A stretch of 64,000 nucleotides of DNA, taken from Paraspadella gotoi. Its lineage: Eukaryota > Chaetognatha. The notes under the pieces were generated by a model. That model saw only the letters and a program-made list of their open reading frames with translations, did no database searches and was not told the DNA's origin. This document shows, in pieces, positions 47,655 through 60,357 of this stretch; the first letter of the stretch is position 1; every line of letters begins with the position of its first letter. The stretch lies in assembly GCA_051294375.1 (NCBI GenBank), contig CM119268.1, positions 4,441,162-4,505,161 of the forward strand. Direction: 5' to 3'. The translations under genes and the position numbers were made by a program.

Positions 47655-47935
47655 CTTCCGGTGCGGCGGAGACGACGACGACGACGACAGTGACGCATAC
47701 ATTTCCGCCGTCTTCGTCGTCTTCAAAGTTAAATCGTCGTCGGGATGTCGCAGTCATCATCTTCATCGTCGTCGTCATCATCGCCTTTGTCATTGTCGTC
47801 CTTTTCGTCGTCGCCGTCGTCACCGTCATCATTTTCATCATCATCATCATCGTTATCGTCGTCTTCATCGTCGTCGTCCCTCTCGTCTTGGTCGCAGTCA
47901 CGACAGGACTGACCCGGAGGCCGAGACTGTCGACC
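47655..47935 (-). CDS. Triplet-rich block, acidic on the minus strand
   Basis: The minus strand is open as DQDERDDDDEDDDNDDDDDE and further Asp/Glu with Gly, Asn and Lys, ending DCDIPTT. The + strand is open as poly-Ser starting MSQSSSSSSSSS. Interruptions are hydrophilic in the first and Pro/Leu/Phe in the second, which slightly favours the acidic reading. No splice sites were settled; it may be only a microsatellite. The second copy is at 61415-61700. Confidence 0.25.
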
Positions 47936-48696
47936 CCGACGCGAATTGCGCGACCCGAGTTTGGGAAGCTTGACTTCTCCCACTATCTCTCTCATCTATC
48001 TCGCTCTCTCTTTCTGTTGTTTCTCTCTCTTTCTCTCTCTCTCTCTATCTGTCTATCTACATCTTACCATCTTCTCAATATTTTTAGGTACTTATTCCTT
48101 CTATCTTTATCTCCTTTGTCCCTTTTCTTTTTTTCCATCTTTCCTCGCGTTTCTTTTTTTTTCTCCTTTTTCTCCCTTTTCTTTCCTCCTTTCTCCTTTT
48201 CCTTTCCTTTCTTTCCTCCGCTCTCCTCTCTTTCCTTTTTACATTTTCTCTTTTTTTCCTCCTTTCTCTTCCTGTTTTCTCCCATATCTTTGCTTCTATT
48301 TTCCTCCCGTTCCTCCTCTCTTTCCTCTTAATTTTCTTTCCTCCTTCTTTTCTTCTTTTTCCTTTCCTCCTTTCCTCCCTTTTATTCCTATCCTCCAAAC
48401 TTTCCTCTTTTTCCTTTCCTACTTTTCCTTTTTTTCCTCCTCCATTTCCTCTCTTTCCTTTCCTCTTTTTCCTTTCCTCTTTCCTTTCCTCTCTTTCATT
48501 TCTTCCTTTTTTTTCCTTTCCTCTATTTCTTATCCTTCCTTTCCTCCTCCTTTTCCTCTCTTTTCTTTCCTCCTTTCCTCTTTTACTTCCTTTTCTTTCC
48601 TCCATCTTCGCTCGAGAAAAAACAATTACGTTTCTCCTCGAGATCAACGTCGAGATTCGTGAAGAGATGTTCCGATCTGACAGAATCGAGTGACAG

Positions 48697-49090
48697 GGCA
48701 TCGAAGGAGATGGCATCGAAGGAGATGGCATCGAAGGAGATGGCATCGAAGGAGATCGCATCAAAGGAGATGGCATCGAGTAACAGGGCATCGAAAGAGA
48801 TGGCATCGAAGGAGATGGCATCAAAGGAGATTGCATCGAATGATATGGCATCAAAGAAGATGGCATCGAAGGAGATGGCATCGAAGGAGATGGCATCGAA
48901 AGAGATTGCATCAAAGGAGATTGCATCGAAGGAGATGGCATCGAAGGAGATGGCATCGAAGGAGATGGCATCGAAGGAGATTGCATCAAAGGAAATGGCA
49001 TCGAAGGAGATTGCATCGAAGGAAATGGCATCGAAGGAGATGGCATCGAAGGAGAAGGCATCGAGTAACAGGGAATCGAAGGAGATGGCA
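48697..49090 (+). repeat. 15-bp minisatellite GGCATCGAAGGAGAT
   Basis: About 26 units with period 15, most identical, variants carrying TTGCATCAAAGG or AGTAACAGGG. The + strand frame from 48659 encodes five-residue units SKEMA/SKEIA for 144 codons after RCSDLTESSDR; two other frames (FDAIS and MPSPS units on the minus strand) are also open. The TTCGTGAAGAGATG context before it is not a clear splice site. The second array is at 62446-62830 with several indels that break all frames. Confidence 0.85.
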
Positions 49091-49444
49091 TAGACGAGAG
49101 ATGGCGTAAAGGAAGATGACATAAATGATGGAGATTGCTCTGATGGATAGGGCATTTATAGATATAAAACTGAAAGAGGTTATTTAGGAAGCGAGCGGGA
49201 TATTAAGGGAGTTGGCATTGAAAATAAAAGAATAGAGACGGCATCAAATATGCTTTGTAATACTACTAATGCTACATCTACTAATAGTACTAATATACTA
49301 CTGAAACTACTACTACTACTATCATGACTTCTACTACTAATATTCTTTTAAAAAAACTATATTTCATAAAGAGAATCTAATCATTTGCAGCCGTGTCCAC
49401 AAATTTGTAGACAAGCTCACAAACAGGCAGTCTCTCTCTCTCTC

Positions 49445-49490
<46 letters not shown>

Positions 49491-49627
49491 TCACACACAC
49501 ACAAAGCAAGACCCGTTTGACCCAGGCTCAAGAACCGAAATCGCTTTGTCCATTTTCTCTCTTCCTTTTAAGCTTAAAAAAGGGAACGAAGCCCGGTGCC
49601 CCTTCGCCCCCGCTGAAGAAAGAGAGA

Positions 49628-49686
<59 letters not shown>

Positions 49687-49797
49687 AGAGAGAGAGATAT
49701 GTACAACGCCCGCTTCTTCCGTCCATCATTTCCACATCCTACAACGTTTTTCCCTCATTGTCCTGTAAAAAAGAGAGAAGAGAGGAAGGATGAGAGG

Positions 49798-49847
<50 letters not shown>

Positions 49848-49948
49848 GGAGAAAGAAACGGGTCTAATCCGATAATGTCGTTTACCATGCCAACGGCCCG
49901 AGCTGAGCTCCCGGCGGAGAAACGCCGAGGTCCACAGCGATATGAGCA

Positions 49949-50020
49949 GCCCGGTCACGTGGTCGATTAAGCATTCGAATCCGGTTGAGAGGTCCGGGGT
50001 TGAGGCCGGTTCGGTTAAAG
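49949..50020 (+). mobile_element. tRNA-derived SINE-like element, copy a
   Basis: It matches the element at 51109-51185 but lacks a C in the B box (GGGGTTGAGGCC) and has GGTTGAGAGG for GGTCTGAGAGG. Confidence 0.45.
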
Positions 50021-50730
50021 AGAGAGGAAGGCTTTGTGCTTGATTAGAAGAGGTGGCATTTGAGAGTGAGAGTATAAGAGAGCCCATTGTCATGGATAAC
50101 GATTATTACCATGACATTAAGGTACGTACGACGACGACGGACGACGACGATGTCAACGACGACCAAGACGATTAAGGTCGTGGAAAGCTATTTTATGATG
50201 GGAAAAAGACGACGACGACGACGACGACGACGATGTCAACTGACCGACCAGACGATTAAGGTCGTTGAAGCTATTTGATGATGGAGAAAAGACGACGAGA
50301 CGAACGACGATGTCAACGACGACCAAGGACCACTTAAGTCGTGAAAGCTATTTGATTGATGGGAGAAAAACGACGACGACGAACGACGAAGACGACTATC
50401 GACGACCTGATGCGTGCTGACTATTCCACGACGGGACGGAAAACCATTTTTCACCCGGCATTTCACGTAGAAGAAGCGGCCGGTGATTTTCGCAAATCAT
50501 TTACGTTCACCCCTTCATGTTCAAACCCATCTCACTCTTTCTCTCTTCTCTGTCCTTCTATCTTTCTCTGTCTCCTCTGCTTCTTTTCCTTCTCGCGGTT
50601 AACTTCTTAGTCACTCTGTCTATATTTCTCTCTTGTTTTTCTGTCGTGTTAGTCTTTCCTATTTCACTTTCGGTCTTTCTGTCTTCTGTCATTATTTCTT
50701 TCTGTTTCTTCTTTCTCTTCTCTCTCTCTA

Positions 50731-50771
<41 letters not shown>

Positions 50772-50969
50772 CTCTCTTACTTATTTTTTAAATTCATCTT
50801 TTTTCTAACTTAGGTCTGCACCCCTTTTTAATATTGTTCTTCGCATTTTTTTCATCATCGCCATTTTTTTTCCTTTTTACGCGGTCTTGCCTCCTTGTTC
50901 CCTTGTTCTCCTTGTTCTCCTTGCTCCTTCTCCTTGTTCTCCTTGTTCCCTTTCTATCGTCTCTCTTTT

Positions 50970-50994
50970 NNNNNNNNNNNNNNNNNNNNNNNNN
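50970..50994. other. 25-N gap inside Y/Z
   Basis: Sequence to its left (50820-50969) recurs at 51824-51990, and sequence to its right recurs from about 49835, so the two sides overlap by about 1 kb. Confidence 0.9.
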
Positions 50995-51108
50995 AGAGAG
51001 AGAGAGAGAGCGGGAGAAAGAAACGGGTCTAATCCGATAATTGGTCGTTACCATGCCAACGGCCGAGCTGAGCTCCCGGCGGAGAAACGCCGAGGCCAAC
51101 AGCGATAT

Positions 51109-51185
51109 GAGCAGCCGGTCACGTGGTCGATTAAGCATTCGAATCCGGTCTGAGAGGTCCGGGGTTCGAGGCCGGGTTCGGTTAA
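51109..51185 (+). mobile_element. tRNA-derived SINE-like element, copy b
   Basis: It has an A-box-like ACGTGGTCGATTAAGC (51121-51136), a type II variable-arm-like GGTCTGAGAGGTCC, and a good B box GGTTCGAGGCC at 51163-51173. The acceptor and T stems do not pair fully, so it is not a working tRNA. A Ser/Leu-tRNA-derived SINE head or tRNA pseudogene is the best reading. Copies at 49949 and 63671 are poorer. Confidence 0.55.
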
Positions 51186-51706
51186 AGAGAGAGGAAGGCT
51201 TTGGTGAATAGGAAGAGGTGGCATTTTAGAGAGTGAGAGTATAAGAGAGCCCATTGTCATGATAACGATTATTACCATGACATAAGGTACGACGACGACG
51301 ACGACGACGACGATGTCAACGACGACCAAGACGATTAAGGTCGTGAAAGCTATTTGATGATGGGAGAAAAGACGACGACGACGACGACGAAGACGACTAC
51401 GACGACGATGACGATGCTGACTATCACGACGGACGAAAGAACCATTTTTCACCGGCATTCACGTAGAAGGAAGCGGCGGTGATTTTCGCAAATCATTTAC
51501 GGTTCACCCTTCATGTTCAACCCACTCACTCTTTCTCTCTTTCTCTGTCCTTCTATCTTTCTCTGTCTCTGCCTTCTTTTCCTCTCGCGGTTAACTCTTA
51601 GTCACTGTCTATATTTCTCTCTGTTTTTCTGTCGTGTAGTCTTTCCTATTCACTTTCGGTCTTTCTGTCTCTGTCATTATTTCTTTCTGTCTTCTCTCTC
51701 TCTCTC

Positions 51707-51780
<74 letters not shown>

Positions 51781-51895
51781 TCTCTCTTACTTTATTTTTA
51801 AATTCATCTTTTTTCTAACTTAGGTCTTGCACCCCTTTTTAATATTGTCTTCGCATTTTTTTCATCATCGCCATTTTTTTCCTTTTTACGCGGTC

Positions 51896-51966
51896 TTGCT
51901 CCTTGTTCCCCTTGTTCTCCTTGTTCTCCTTGTTCTCCTTGTTCTCCTTGTTCTCCTTGTTCTCTT
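51896..51966 (+). repeat. 9-bp repeat CTCCTTGTT
   Basis: Seven or so units. The first writing at 50895-50952 is shorter and irregular. Confidence 0.85.
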
Positions 51967-51990
51967 ATGCTCTTTCCATTCATTCTAGGC

Positions 51991-54363
51991 AGTGATTTCT
52001 ATCTAGGAATTTAGCAAAAAAACCACTTTTTTCAATATTGTTAGAATATTACCAACAAAAATGATTAAATTTTGACTCTAAGACAAAGTTGGCTAGACTA
52101 CGGATTAATTGAAATCCTCTACTGCATTTTCTAATTAAGAATCAATGACATTTTTGCTACTTTTAATAAAAAAATTATGTCCATTTTTGTCCATTTTGAC
52201 TTTTGTCTTGAGATTTGAATGCCAAGATCATTGAAGAAAATTTTTTTACTCTGGCTTTCGGGTCCTTCTTATCTTCTTTACCTCTGAGTTGGTTCATTTG
52301 ATGTTAATCATCTATTGTTTGCCTATGAATTAATTTTTAAATTGACTAGTCAAAAACTTCCATTTTTACATTTTATTACAATTTAAAACGAAAATACTTC
52401 AAAATGTCCAAGCTGAGAAACATACTAAAGTTGACGAATTAAAAAAAACCTAAAAAAAGCCGCCCTTCTTTTATTGAAAGGGTAAGCTCAGCAGATTTAA
52501 CTTTCTCTCAATCGACAGCGTTTTTGCTGGAAAAATTTCCGCAAAAACTTCTGTCGATCTTTTTTAAATTTGCTTGGCAAGCCAAACTTCCGCTAAAATC
52601 ATAACTACCTAGATTTTTTTTCTTTACATTACATTTTAAAGTATTTTATACATCCAGATATGACCTATACTGAACTGCTAAAAATGATAGCCAAGTGAGG
52701 AATGAGAAAAAAATACTGGGAAGCAAAGAAGAATGTGCAGTGAAAAAAGATGAAAGAGGGAGGGAGAAAGAGTGAGGAAAGAAATTTAATATATGGTAGA
52801 GGGGGGAAACTGAGGAACCAATTGAGAGAAAAGAAAGCATCAAGGAACAGGGAGGACAGAAGAATCAGTAGAGGGAGAAGAAAAACAGAGATTTGAGAGG
52901 AGAGGAGAAATTAAAGGTTAAGGAAGAAAAAGAAGCGTGAACTGACACAGAGAAATATCGAGTGGACAGGAAAACCGTATGAAAAAGGGCGAGAGAAAGA
53001 AAAGACACAGATGAGAAGATTCCAAGATGAGAAAAATACGTGGATAAAAAAAAGCCGAAAACGCCTTTTAAAAATATACCGTGCTCATTGCTCTTGCCTA
53101 AGCCAGTACGTCTACTATCAGTAAAAAACGCAGATAGGATCATGCGAGTCACATCGCTTAATCTTTTAAAAGTGCCACTTACCATGAAACGCAACTCGTT
53201 TAGGTTCATCGTAATTATCGGCAGATACCAGCTAATTTAGAGGATTGTCGTTTCAAAAAAAAACCATCACTACCTCGTATACAAACCGAGATTAACAAAA
53301 TGTCTTTAAAACACCCTGGAACATACGATATTGTGTCAAAGAAAAAAGAAAAAGTGAAAATTCCAAACTCGGTTATCATTAAGCTATCTTCTCTGGTTCA
53401 CAACCTTTACCCCACGCTTTCATTCCTGGCGGTGTATCGTTACAAAATTTTTGCGTTTGTATAAGGGTGTCGAGGACCAGTTATTAACTCAATTAGAGAA
53501 ATTCCATATATCTTGTTTATCAAATACAAACAAAATTTCCTCTCTCCACTTTGAGGTTACTATTGATTCTTAATTTAAAGGATCCGGTACCGTAAGCAAT
53601 GTCATCTGCTCTCTATATATATACCTACATTATCTAAGACCATTCCGTTATTGTAGATTCTTTTTTTAATACTCATCTCGAAAAGAGCTCGTCAAGTAGA
53701 TAAAAAACGTGCAATGCTTGTTTAATATATTAAACCATTCCAGGAAAACGCATCTTATTCTCTTCGCTGCTTTGGGGAAATCAGTTAAGAATAAAGTATA
53801 CGCGACTATTGAAAACATATAAAAAAAAAATTATAAGACAGAAAAACAGATTATTTTATTCCAATGATAGAACTAAGGAATATAAAACTTAATATATATA
53901 AAAGAATTCAAAGGTCTATCATGGTATTTGTGTTTGAATAATTCCAAATGGTCAAACACAGAAAATCCAGATATTAACAAAACAACATCCTGCGCGTACT
54001 AACATCTACCCGTGTCTGTTTCTTACTTACCAGGAGCTGCTACCTCCTCCCATATAAAGCTAACTACTAAAACGTATACAATTACACCGGCAGGCAGCGC
54101 TCACCTACTTATTTAATTTTCTCCTCCCCAAAGACTCCGCTTGCCATTAAGCCATAATCTCATCTCAAAATACAGAGAAAAACGCTTCCCAATGTTGAAA
54201 AAGAGATCAAAAGAACTTTCGCGTGTTAATTTGGAGGGAGAGGAATCACAAACGCCAGGTGATAAACGTTTACATTTACTTTTTCTAATATAATACCCGG
54301 CACGAAGTCTACATTTACTAAACTCCTATTCTGCTCCTCTTTTATTCCATCCTTACTTCTGCA
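51991..54363. other. Single-copy DNA without a recognisable gene
   Basis: AT-rich sequence. 52660-53010 is purine-rich on the + strand; open frames there (for example minus 52646-52843 and 52865-53209, plus 53040-53240) are short and composition-driven. It ends at the 25-N gap 54364-54388. Confidence 0.5.
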
Positions 54364-54388
54364 NNNNNNNNNNNNNNNNNNNNNNNNN
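54364..54388. other. 25-N gap
   Basis: It separates single-copy DNA from a partial X copy. Confidence 0.95.
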
Positions 54389-54393
54389 TGTCG

Positions 54394-54431
<38 letters not shown>

Positions 54432-54432
54432 A

Positions 54433-54463
<31 letters not shown>

Positions 54464-55747
54464 GCTCTCTCTCTCGCTCTCTCTCTTCTTTTTTTTGTCA
54501 TTTTGTCAGGAAGAAAAGGCATCAGCTGTTTTTCCGTTGAAGAGCGAAAACAAATTCCGTGCCTCTTCGCTAAATCGTCGTCGACGTCGTCGTGGTCGTC
54601 GTCTTCGTCTTCATAATCGTCATCGTCATTGTGCCTCTCTCGTCCTTCGTCTGTCAGTGAATCGAATTTTGTAAATTGCGTTTGAGAAGAAAAGAAAAAA
54701 AAGTAAATAAACAGAGGACGTCGTGGAAATTGCATAATTCGTCAACGCCGACTGCAACTGTTAGGGGGCGAATCCCTGCGTACCCCTAACGGTAGTTGAT
54801 GAGTGTGGGGTGACCAAAGGAGTGTCACTAAAAGTCAAGGCGTGGCAGAATGTCTCGTTCCAACCAGGGAATGATTTGATCACGGGCGGCCGTGCAGTGA
54901 CAGTGCACCCTGGAATCTACACTGTAATAAATCAGAAGAACCACACTAACCTATCAGTAACCCAACACTCTCCTATAATCATTAATAACTCATGATAGCT
55001 GGAAAGGAAAGACATTGAATAACAAATATCATCAATGAATAATAAATGAATAGACACGTGGTGAAACGTTTTATTTGTTAATGAATTAATATTCAAATGA
55101 ATAAAAGTCCAATGCATGAATCTTACGAAAGTTTCTTCCCGACACAACAAGACAACAACAAAGAACAAACGACGACGACGACAAAAATGAAACGAGAGCA
55201 AAATCACAACAAAGACGAACAAACAAAAACAACAATAAGAGGCGAGGCGATGGAACTTACCACGCGTCGCTTAGATTCTAAAAATAGAAGAAAAAGTGAG
55301 TTTTCGCTCGACTTTATGGAACTGGGTCATGGTTTTAAGATTCCTGGAGGGCGGCTTAGGGAGGCTGTAAGATAATTACTAGAATGGACATCATGACAAA
55401 TTTCTCCTGCTCTCTAACAAGCAAAACAATTTGGGGGGGGGGTAGGGAGCCCCTGTTCAGACATTACGTAATTATAAAATATGACTAAATTGTTTAATAA
55501 ACCAAAGCGAATAATGTGAATGATACTATGATTTTTCGTTAATTGTATTTCAAAAGCACATATATTTAAGATTTACTTAGCATTTTTTTAATGTTTAAAA
55601 CAATAAAAATGTTTCCGAGATGTCACGAGGGAAGCATTTAAAATATTTTCACTTAAAATCCGTACTCGGTCTTCAAGCTGAAAAAAAAACCATTTGGTTG
55701 TCAGGTTTTTGAAAAAAAAGTGGAGAAAAAATATATGAAAAGAGAAG

Positions 55748-55802
<55 letters not shown>

Positions 55803-55884
55803 GTAGAGAGAGAGAGGAGAGAGAGAGAGAAGAGAGAGAAAAGAGAGAGAAAGAGAGAGAGAGAGATAGAGAGAGGAGAGAGAG

Positions 55885-55916
<32 letters not shown>

Positions 55917-56608
55917 ACACAGCTTGGCATGAGTCAAGTTTAATGCGTCCAAAGGTCTCCAGCTTCACGGACAAACTTCAAGGTTGCTTCCGCGAGAACG
56001 ATTTTCAACTTGAGACTTCTAACCAAGCAATCATCGCTTTTAACATTAAAGCAAGTTATTCTTGTTTTTTTTTCACGAAAAAAAGATGAGGAAGTAGAAC
56101 CAAGACAGTTTGATTAAATTGTCAACTTTATCATAATTAATTAATTGTCCTAATTAAAGAATGTGATCGATGCCCTAAATTTTTATCGCTCGGATCATTA
56201 ACCTCAACTCGCAGAACCGCAATCGGAAAAAAATTGGCCGAGAAATTCTCGGTGACTGACCTGATTCGCCGAAATAATCGCCGCGTGATCGTGAGACTCG
56301 AGGGTAAGTTAGAGACGGGGCGACGAGTAAGGTAGTTGCGGACAGAATCGACGTGAAGTGAGATTTATTGATTTTGGGAGGAAAAATTTTTTGAAGCCAA
56401 AGTCGATGACAGGACGACGACGACGAAAGACGAAGACGACGACGCGACGACGAAAACGCTTGAGTACGACAATTTTGGTAGATGCTGAACAGGGGTGACG
56501 CCGAAACAATGATAACGGCGCTGACAATGACAGCGACGACAACCGAAAAACGAGAGTCCGCCTTCTCTCCGACCTTTGACCTCTGCCTGGTCTTTCTCCT
56601 AGATTGTT

Positions 56609-56705
<97 letters not shown>

Positions 56706-58858
56706 ACTCCCTTTGTTTCCCAATTGTACAAACCCAAGGAATTTTTCCTGCTTAAAGACTAACATTTGCTCTCGACTTTCGAAAACGATCACCCTGGTAT
56801 TGACCGTTCCACTTTTTTCATACGAATCACCCACTAAGCCTCAAAATCAACTGACTTCACTTTTTCCTCGCCTTTCTTTCTTTTTCCCTCTTTTTTCTTT
56901 TTCCCTCTTTTTTCCTTTTTCCCTCTTTTTCTTTTTCCCTTCCCTTTAACGACTGTCGGACGCGAGTGAATTTTTTTTCCCCCGGACAAAAGGTTCAAAT
57001 CACATTACCCTAGGTTTTTTTTTTCCCGTCGGTCGTACAACGAGAGAGACCGAACGACCGATTCAAACCACTCGATCAACTTTCGTCGAGGTGATTTTGA
57101 GGTGGGATGAGGAAGAGAGGAAAGGGTGGCTGGTGGCAGGTGGCAGGTGGAAGGGAGGTGGCAGGTGGCAGGTGGAATGGGGAAGTGGAAGGTGGAAGGT
57201 GGAAGTGAGGACGAAGCTATTCTTCCCTTCGAGACATTGAATGGTAAATGGAGTTTTGGGGGAATTAAAAGGGTTAAGAGGGATTAGGTAAGTTGGAGGT
57301 AAGTTAGAGGCACGAGTAAAAATATATAAGAGTTTAGAAAAGTTGGGCTGTTTTTTCCTTGCGGTTCCGTCTATTCGTCTTGTTTAAAAATTAAAGTGAG
57401 AATCGACAACAGTGATCAAGGGTACTGACTACTGAGGTTCTCACAAAGAGAGTGGGAGCTCCAGTGGGTTTTCTTGGAAGTTTAAGAAAGCCATGCAGCT
57501 GAGGGAGGCGTTGAGCCTTTGAAATTCGGGGCGTCCAAAACGGGATGGTGAGACTCACGGTAGCTATGGAAGTTGTGAGCTTCCTGGTGGCTAAGGAGTG
57601 ATAGAAGGTTAGGTGACAGTAGAATTGTGAAAATCATTTTGGATGTGAGGTAGATAAGAGCGAGAAGAAGTTGCGAGGGCTCTGGAGGCCAAAGGATGGA
57701 TTTTTCCAGTTCAGATGGACTATAGGAGAGATGCGAGGTTGACTGCGGCAGAGGGACGGGTAGGGCAAAGGAGGAAATTGTGAGGGTAAGGGGGTAAAAG
57801 TAGGTTGAGGGGTTGAGGAGGTTAAGGGGGCAAAGTGTCACTCGGTCGAATTCCGGACAACGAAACCGGATCTTTTTATGACCTTAACGACTCGGTCGCT
57901 TCGAGGGAGGGGAACTTAACTTGATGAGTGTCTCTCTCTCTCTCTCTCTCTTCTCTCATCTCTCTCTCTCTCTCTCTCTTCTTTCTCTCTCTCTCTCTCT
58001 CTCTCTTTTTGTCCTCTCTGTAATTTTCTCCTTTTTTCCCAATTCTGATTGGGCAATTTTCTCTTAAGCTTTCGCTTTTGTGTGATTGGCAAGAGAAATA
58101 GCTCGGTCCAAAGCTTGGCCCGAAGCAGGATTCTCATTTTCAACAAAGCTTTGGCTCTGAAATTCGAGGTTTTTACGAGAGTAAACAGTGATTCGAATAG
58201 AAGAAGTTCTATCTCTCTCTCTATCTTTTTCTCTCTCTCCCTCTCTCTTTTAATCGCCTTCCATTAAACCTGACCAACGAGTATGTCCCGGTTTTTAGGT
58301 TTCAAGATTTCTTATTAGGAAACTGATGACAAGGAAGATAAGAAACAAAGTAGTAAATCATTTAAGGAAAAACTCATGGATTTATAGTCGAAATCACACG
58401 ATGTTTATTCTGAGTAAATAAAGGTGACGGTAGAAGCACGAGGGAGTCTGAATCAATGCTACTGAAACTAAGAGAGAACTAATCTATTTATAACAGAAGA
58501 CAGGATCAGAGGCCCAGAGTGATTTGACAGCTCCATCGTTCTGCAAGCCTATTCGTTGGTTCCGGTTCCGTCTCGGCCATTCAGCCGTCAATAGAAAATT
58601 AGGTTAGGGATTAGAGTTAAGTTATTAAATTCCGGGATAAAGACAGAAAAGGAGCGTTCTGAGAAAAGAGTGCCCAAATGAAACCGCGAATTAGGTTAAA
58701 GCCCAAATTGTGGCCTCAAACAATTTTTTTTTTTCTTTTTTTCATTTTATCTAAATGAATGAATTAGTTTATGTCTGACCGATTTTGCAGAAAATGTCGA
58801 GGCGTGATGTTAATGAAGCAAGATGGAGAGAGTGAGAGAGAAGAGAGAGAGAGAGGTC

Positions 58859-58907
<49 letters not shown>

Positions 58908-60357
58908 CCGAGGAGAGAGAGTACGACCCTAAAAATGGCTGCGACATCGAAAAAGCATGTTTTGAAGAATAGAGTAAACTCAAGGATACGCGTTTGCAAT
59001 TTTTTTTATTTGCTGCAAAGAGGCGTTTTTTTTCCTCCCGCTGAGCTGCCAAAGAGGCGAGTTTTCTGAACTTGATTCGATTTTTGTTTTTTAATTATTA
59101 CTTTTATGATTTGGTTCATGCAGCTGGTCCGTTTCCCTCGTTTCTTCTCAGATAGAGAGGAAATGATCGCCATGAACTTATCCATTCAGCCGCCCAAAGT
59201 CTGACCTTTTTCCATTTTTGACCCACAGAGTCCAGAATCACCGCAATCACCAGAATCAACCAGATTCACATTCCATCTCGCTGCACTCTGTTTTGCATGG
59301 CTGGAACCTTAACTTACTCACCCAATATCTTACTCCATGCGACAGCCTTTCATTTTGATAACTTACAATCGCTGCCATGACCCTACCATACCTTTACCTC
59401 ACCCAAGCTTCGCCTCAGTATTTTTGCCTCAACAAAATCGTTACAGTCAACAACACAACAGCAGCAACAACAACAACAACTTTCCTTTTTTCATTTTCTT
59501 TTTTTTCCTCGCCTTTTTTGTCGCGTCTCTCCCGATAATGCTTTTGCCAACCAATTCTCTCTCTCTCTCCTCTCTCTCTCTCTTCTCTCTCTCTGCTCTC
59601 TCTCTTCTCTCTCTCTCTTCTCTCTCTCTCTCTTCTCTCTCTTCTCTCTCTTCGTTGTTCTTTTCCTTCCCCCATACATATCCCGAGCACAACAGAATTT
59701 TAATTCTCTCTATTATTCCACTGCGCCATTCAACTTTAAGATGTTGTCGCCGTATTCTTCGTCGCGTCGTCGTCGTTCGTAGTCGTCGGACGACGTTCCC
59801 CTATTTCAGTGGATTGAAATCAATACTTTTTTTGTAAGTTTTTTTTTTTTTGAAAGAATTTAAGCGAATTATTAAATTATATTTTTGTAACATTTTTTTA
59901 AAATAACTGTTGTTTTATTAAAAGACCGACTAATTACGTAGCTTATTGTTTGAGGGAGGAAATTTGTGAAAGTTTGAATAAAAATGTTTATATGTTAAGT
60001 CCAGCTTGAAGTTGAAAAGCGTCCGCCTTGGGTCATAATATTCAGTCGGTAAGACAGAGGATTAATTGGGATTCAGGATCTTTGATTTTTTTGTAATAAA
60101 TCGAATTGCTTCTCTGTGAAAACACTCAACGTGACTAACCTTCATCCATCCAATTAAACATGTGTGTCTATCTCATTTCAACGACTAAGGTTTCAGATTA
60201 ATGCTCGGAAACCTGTTTGCCCAGTAAATTTTTTTTCTCAGAGAGATCCATCTCCATTTTGGTTCTTCTTTTACGAGGTGCCCCATTTCAAGTCATATTC
60301 AGAATTAAGTTTGTTTTTAGGTTGATAACTTAGGTTAGGGCTTAGGGATACGGAGTA
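54389..60357 (+). repeat. Unit X, copy 5 (second half)
   Basis: It starts at TGTCGTCTCTCTC (28362 in copy 2) and is collinear to the end of X, then passes directly into Y. This is the noisiest copy, with indels every few tens of bases towards the end (for example the TCG run at 59760-59790). Confidence 0.9.
54498..54650 (-). CDS. Acidic minus-strand exon, X copy 5
   Basis: This is the cleanest of the three copies of the acidic minus-strand piece: the frame is open from the acceptor at 54651-54657 through the Asp/Glu block and the FRSSTEKQLMPFLPDK segment. No donor GT was found where the homology ends near 54498. Confidence 0.4.

Larger units (their letters stand above)
46616..50969 (+). repeat. 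Unit Y, copy 1
   Basis: Collinear with 60358-64000. In order: TTAGGG-like repeats, AT-rich DNA, (GCTTT)n and (CCTTT)n arrays, a triplet-rich block (47655-47935), a pyrimidine-rich kilobase (48000-48600), the 15-bp minisatellite, AT-rich DNA with (CTA)n, two (CT)n/(GA)n tracts, and the tRNA-like element. Confidence 0.9.
50995..51990 (+). repeat. Sub-unit Z, second writing
   Basis: It repeats 49835-50969 with indels, including the tRNA-like element, (GAC)n triplets at 51290-51440, the CT tract at 51690-51785 and CCATTTTTTTCC. The Asp frame at 51360-51450 reads DGRKDDDDDDEDDYDDDDDA then DYHDGRKNHFSPAF, another acidic exon-like piece. Confidence 0.85.

Noticed and set aside
47185-48662. Phe/Ser/Leu-rich frames of 213-262 codons and Lys-rich minus-strand frames up to 335 codons
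   Set aside because: They are encoded by pyrimidine-only DNA and the 15-bp array. Hydrophobic strings without charge or turns are what such composition gives.
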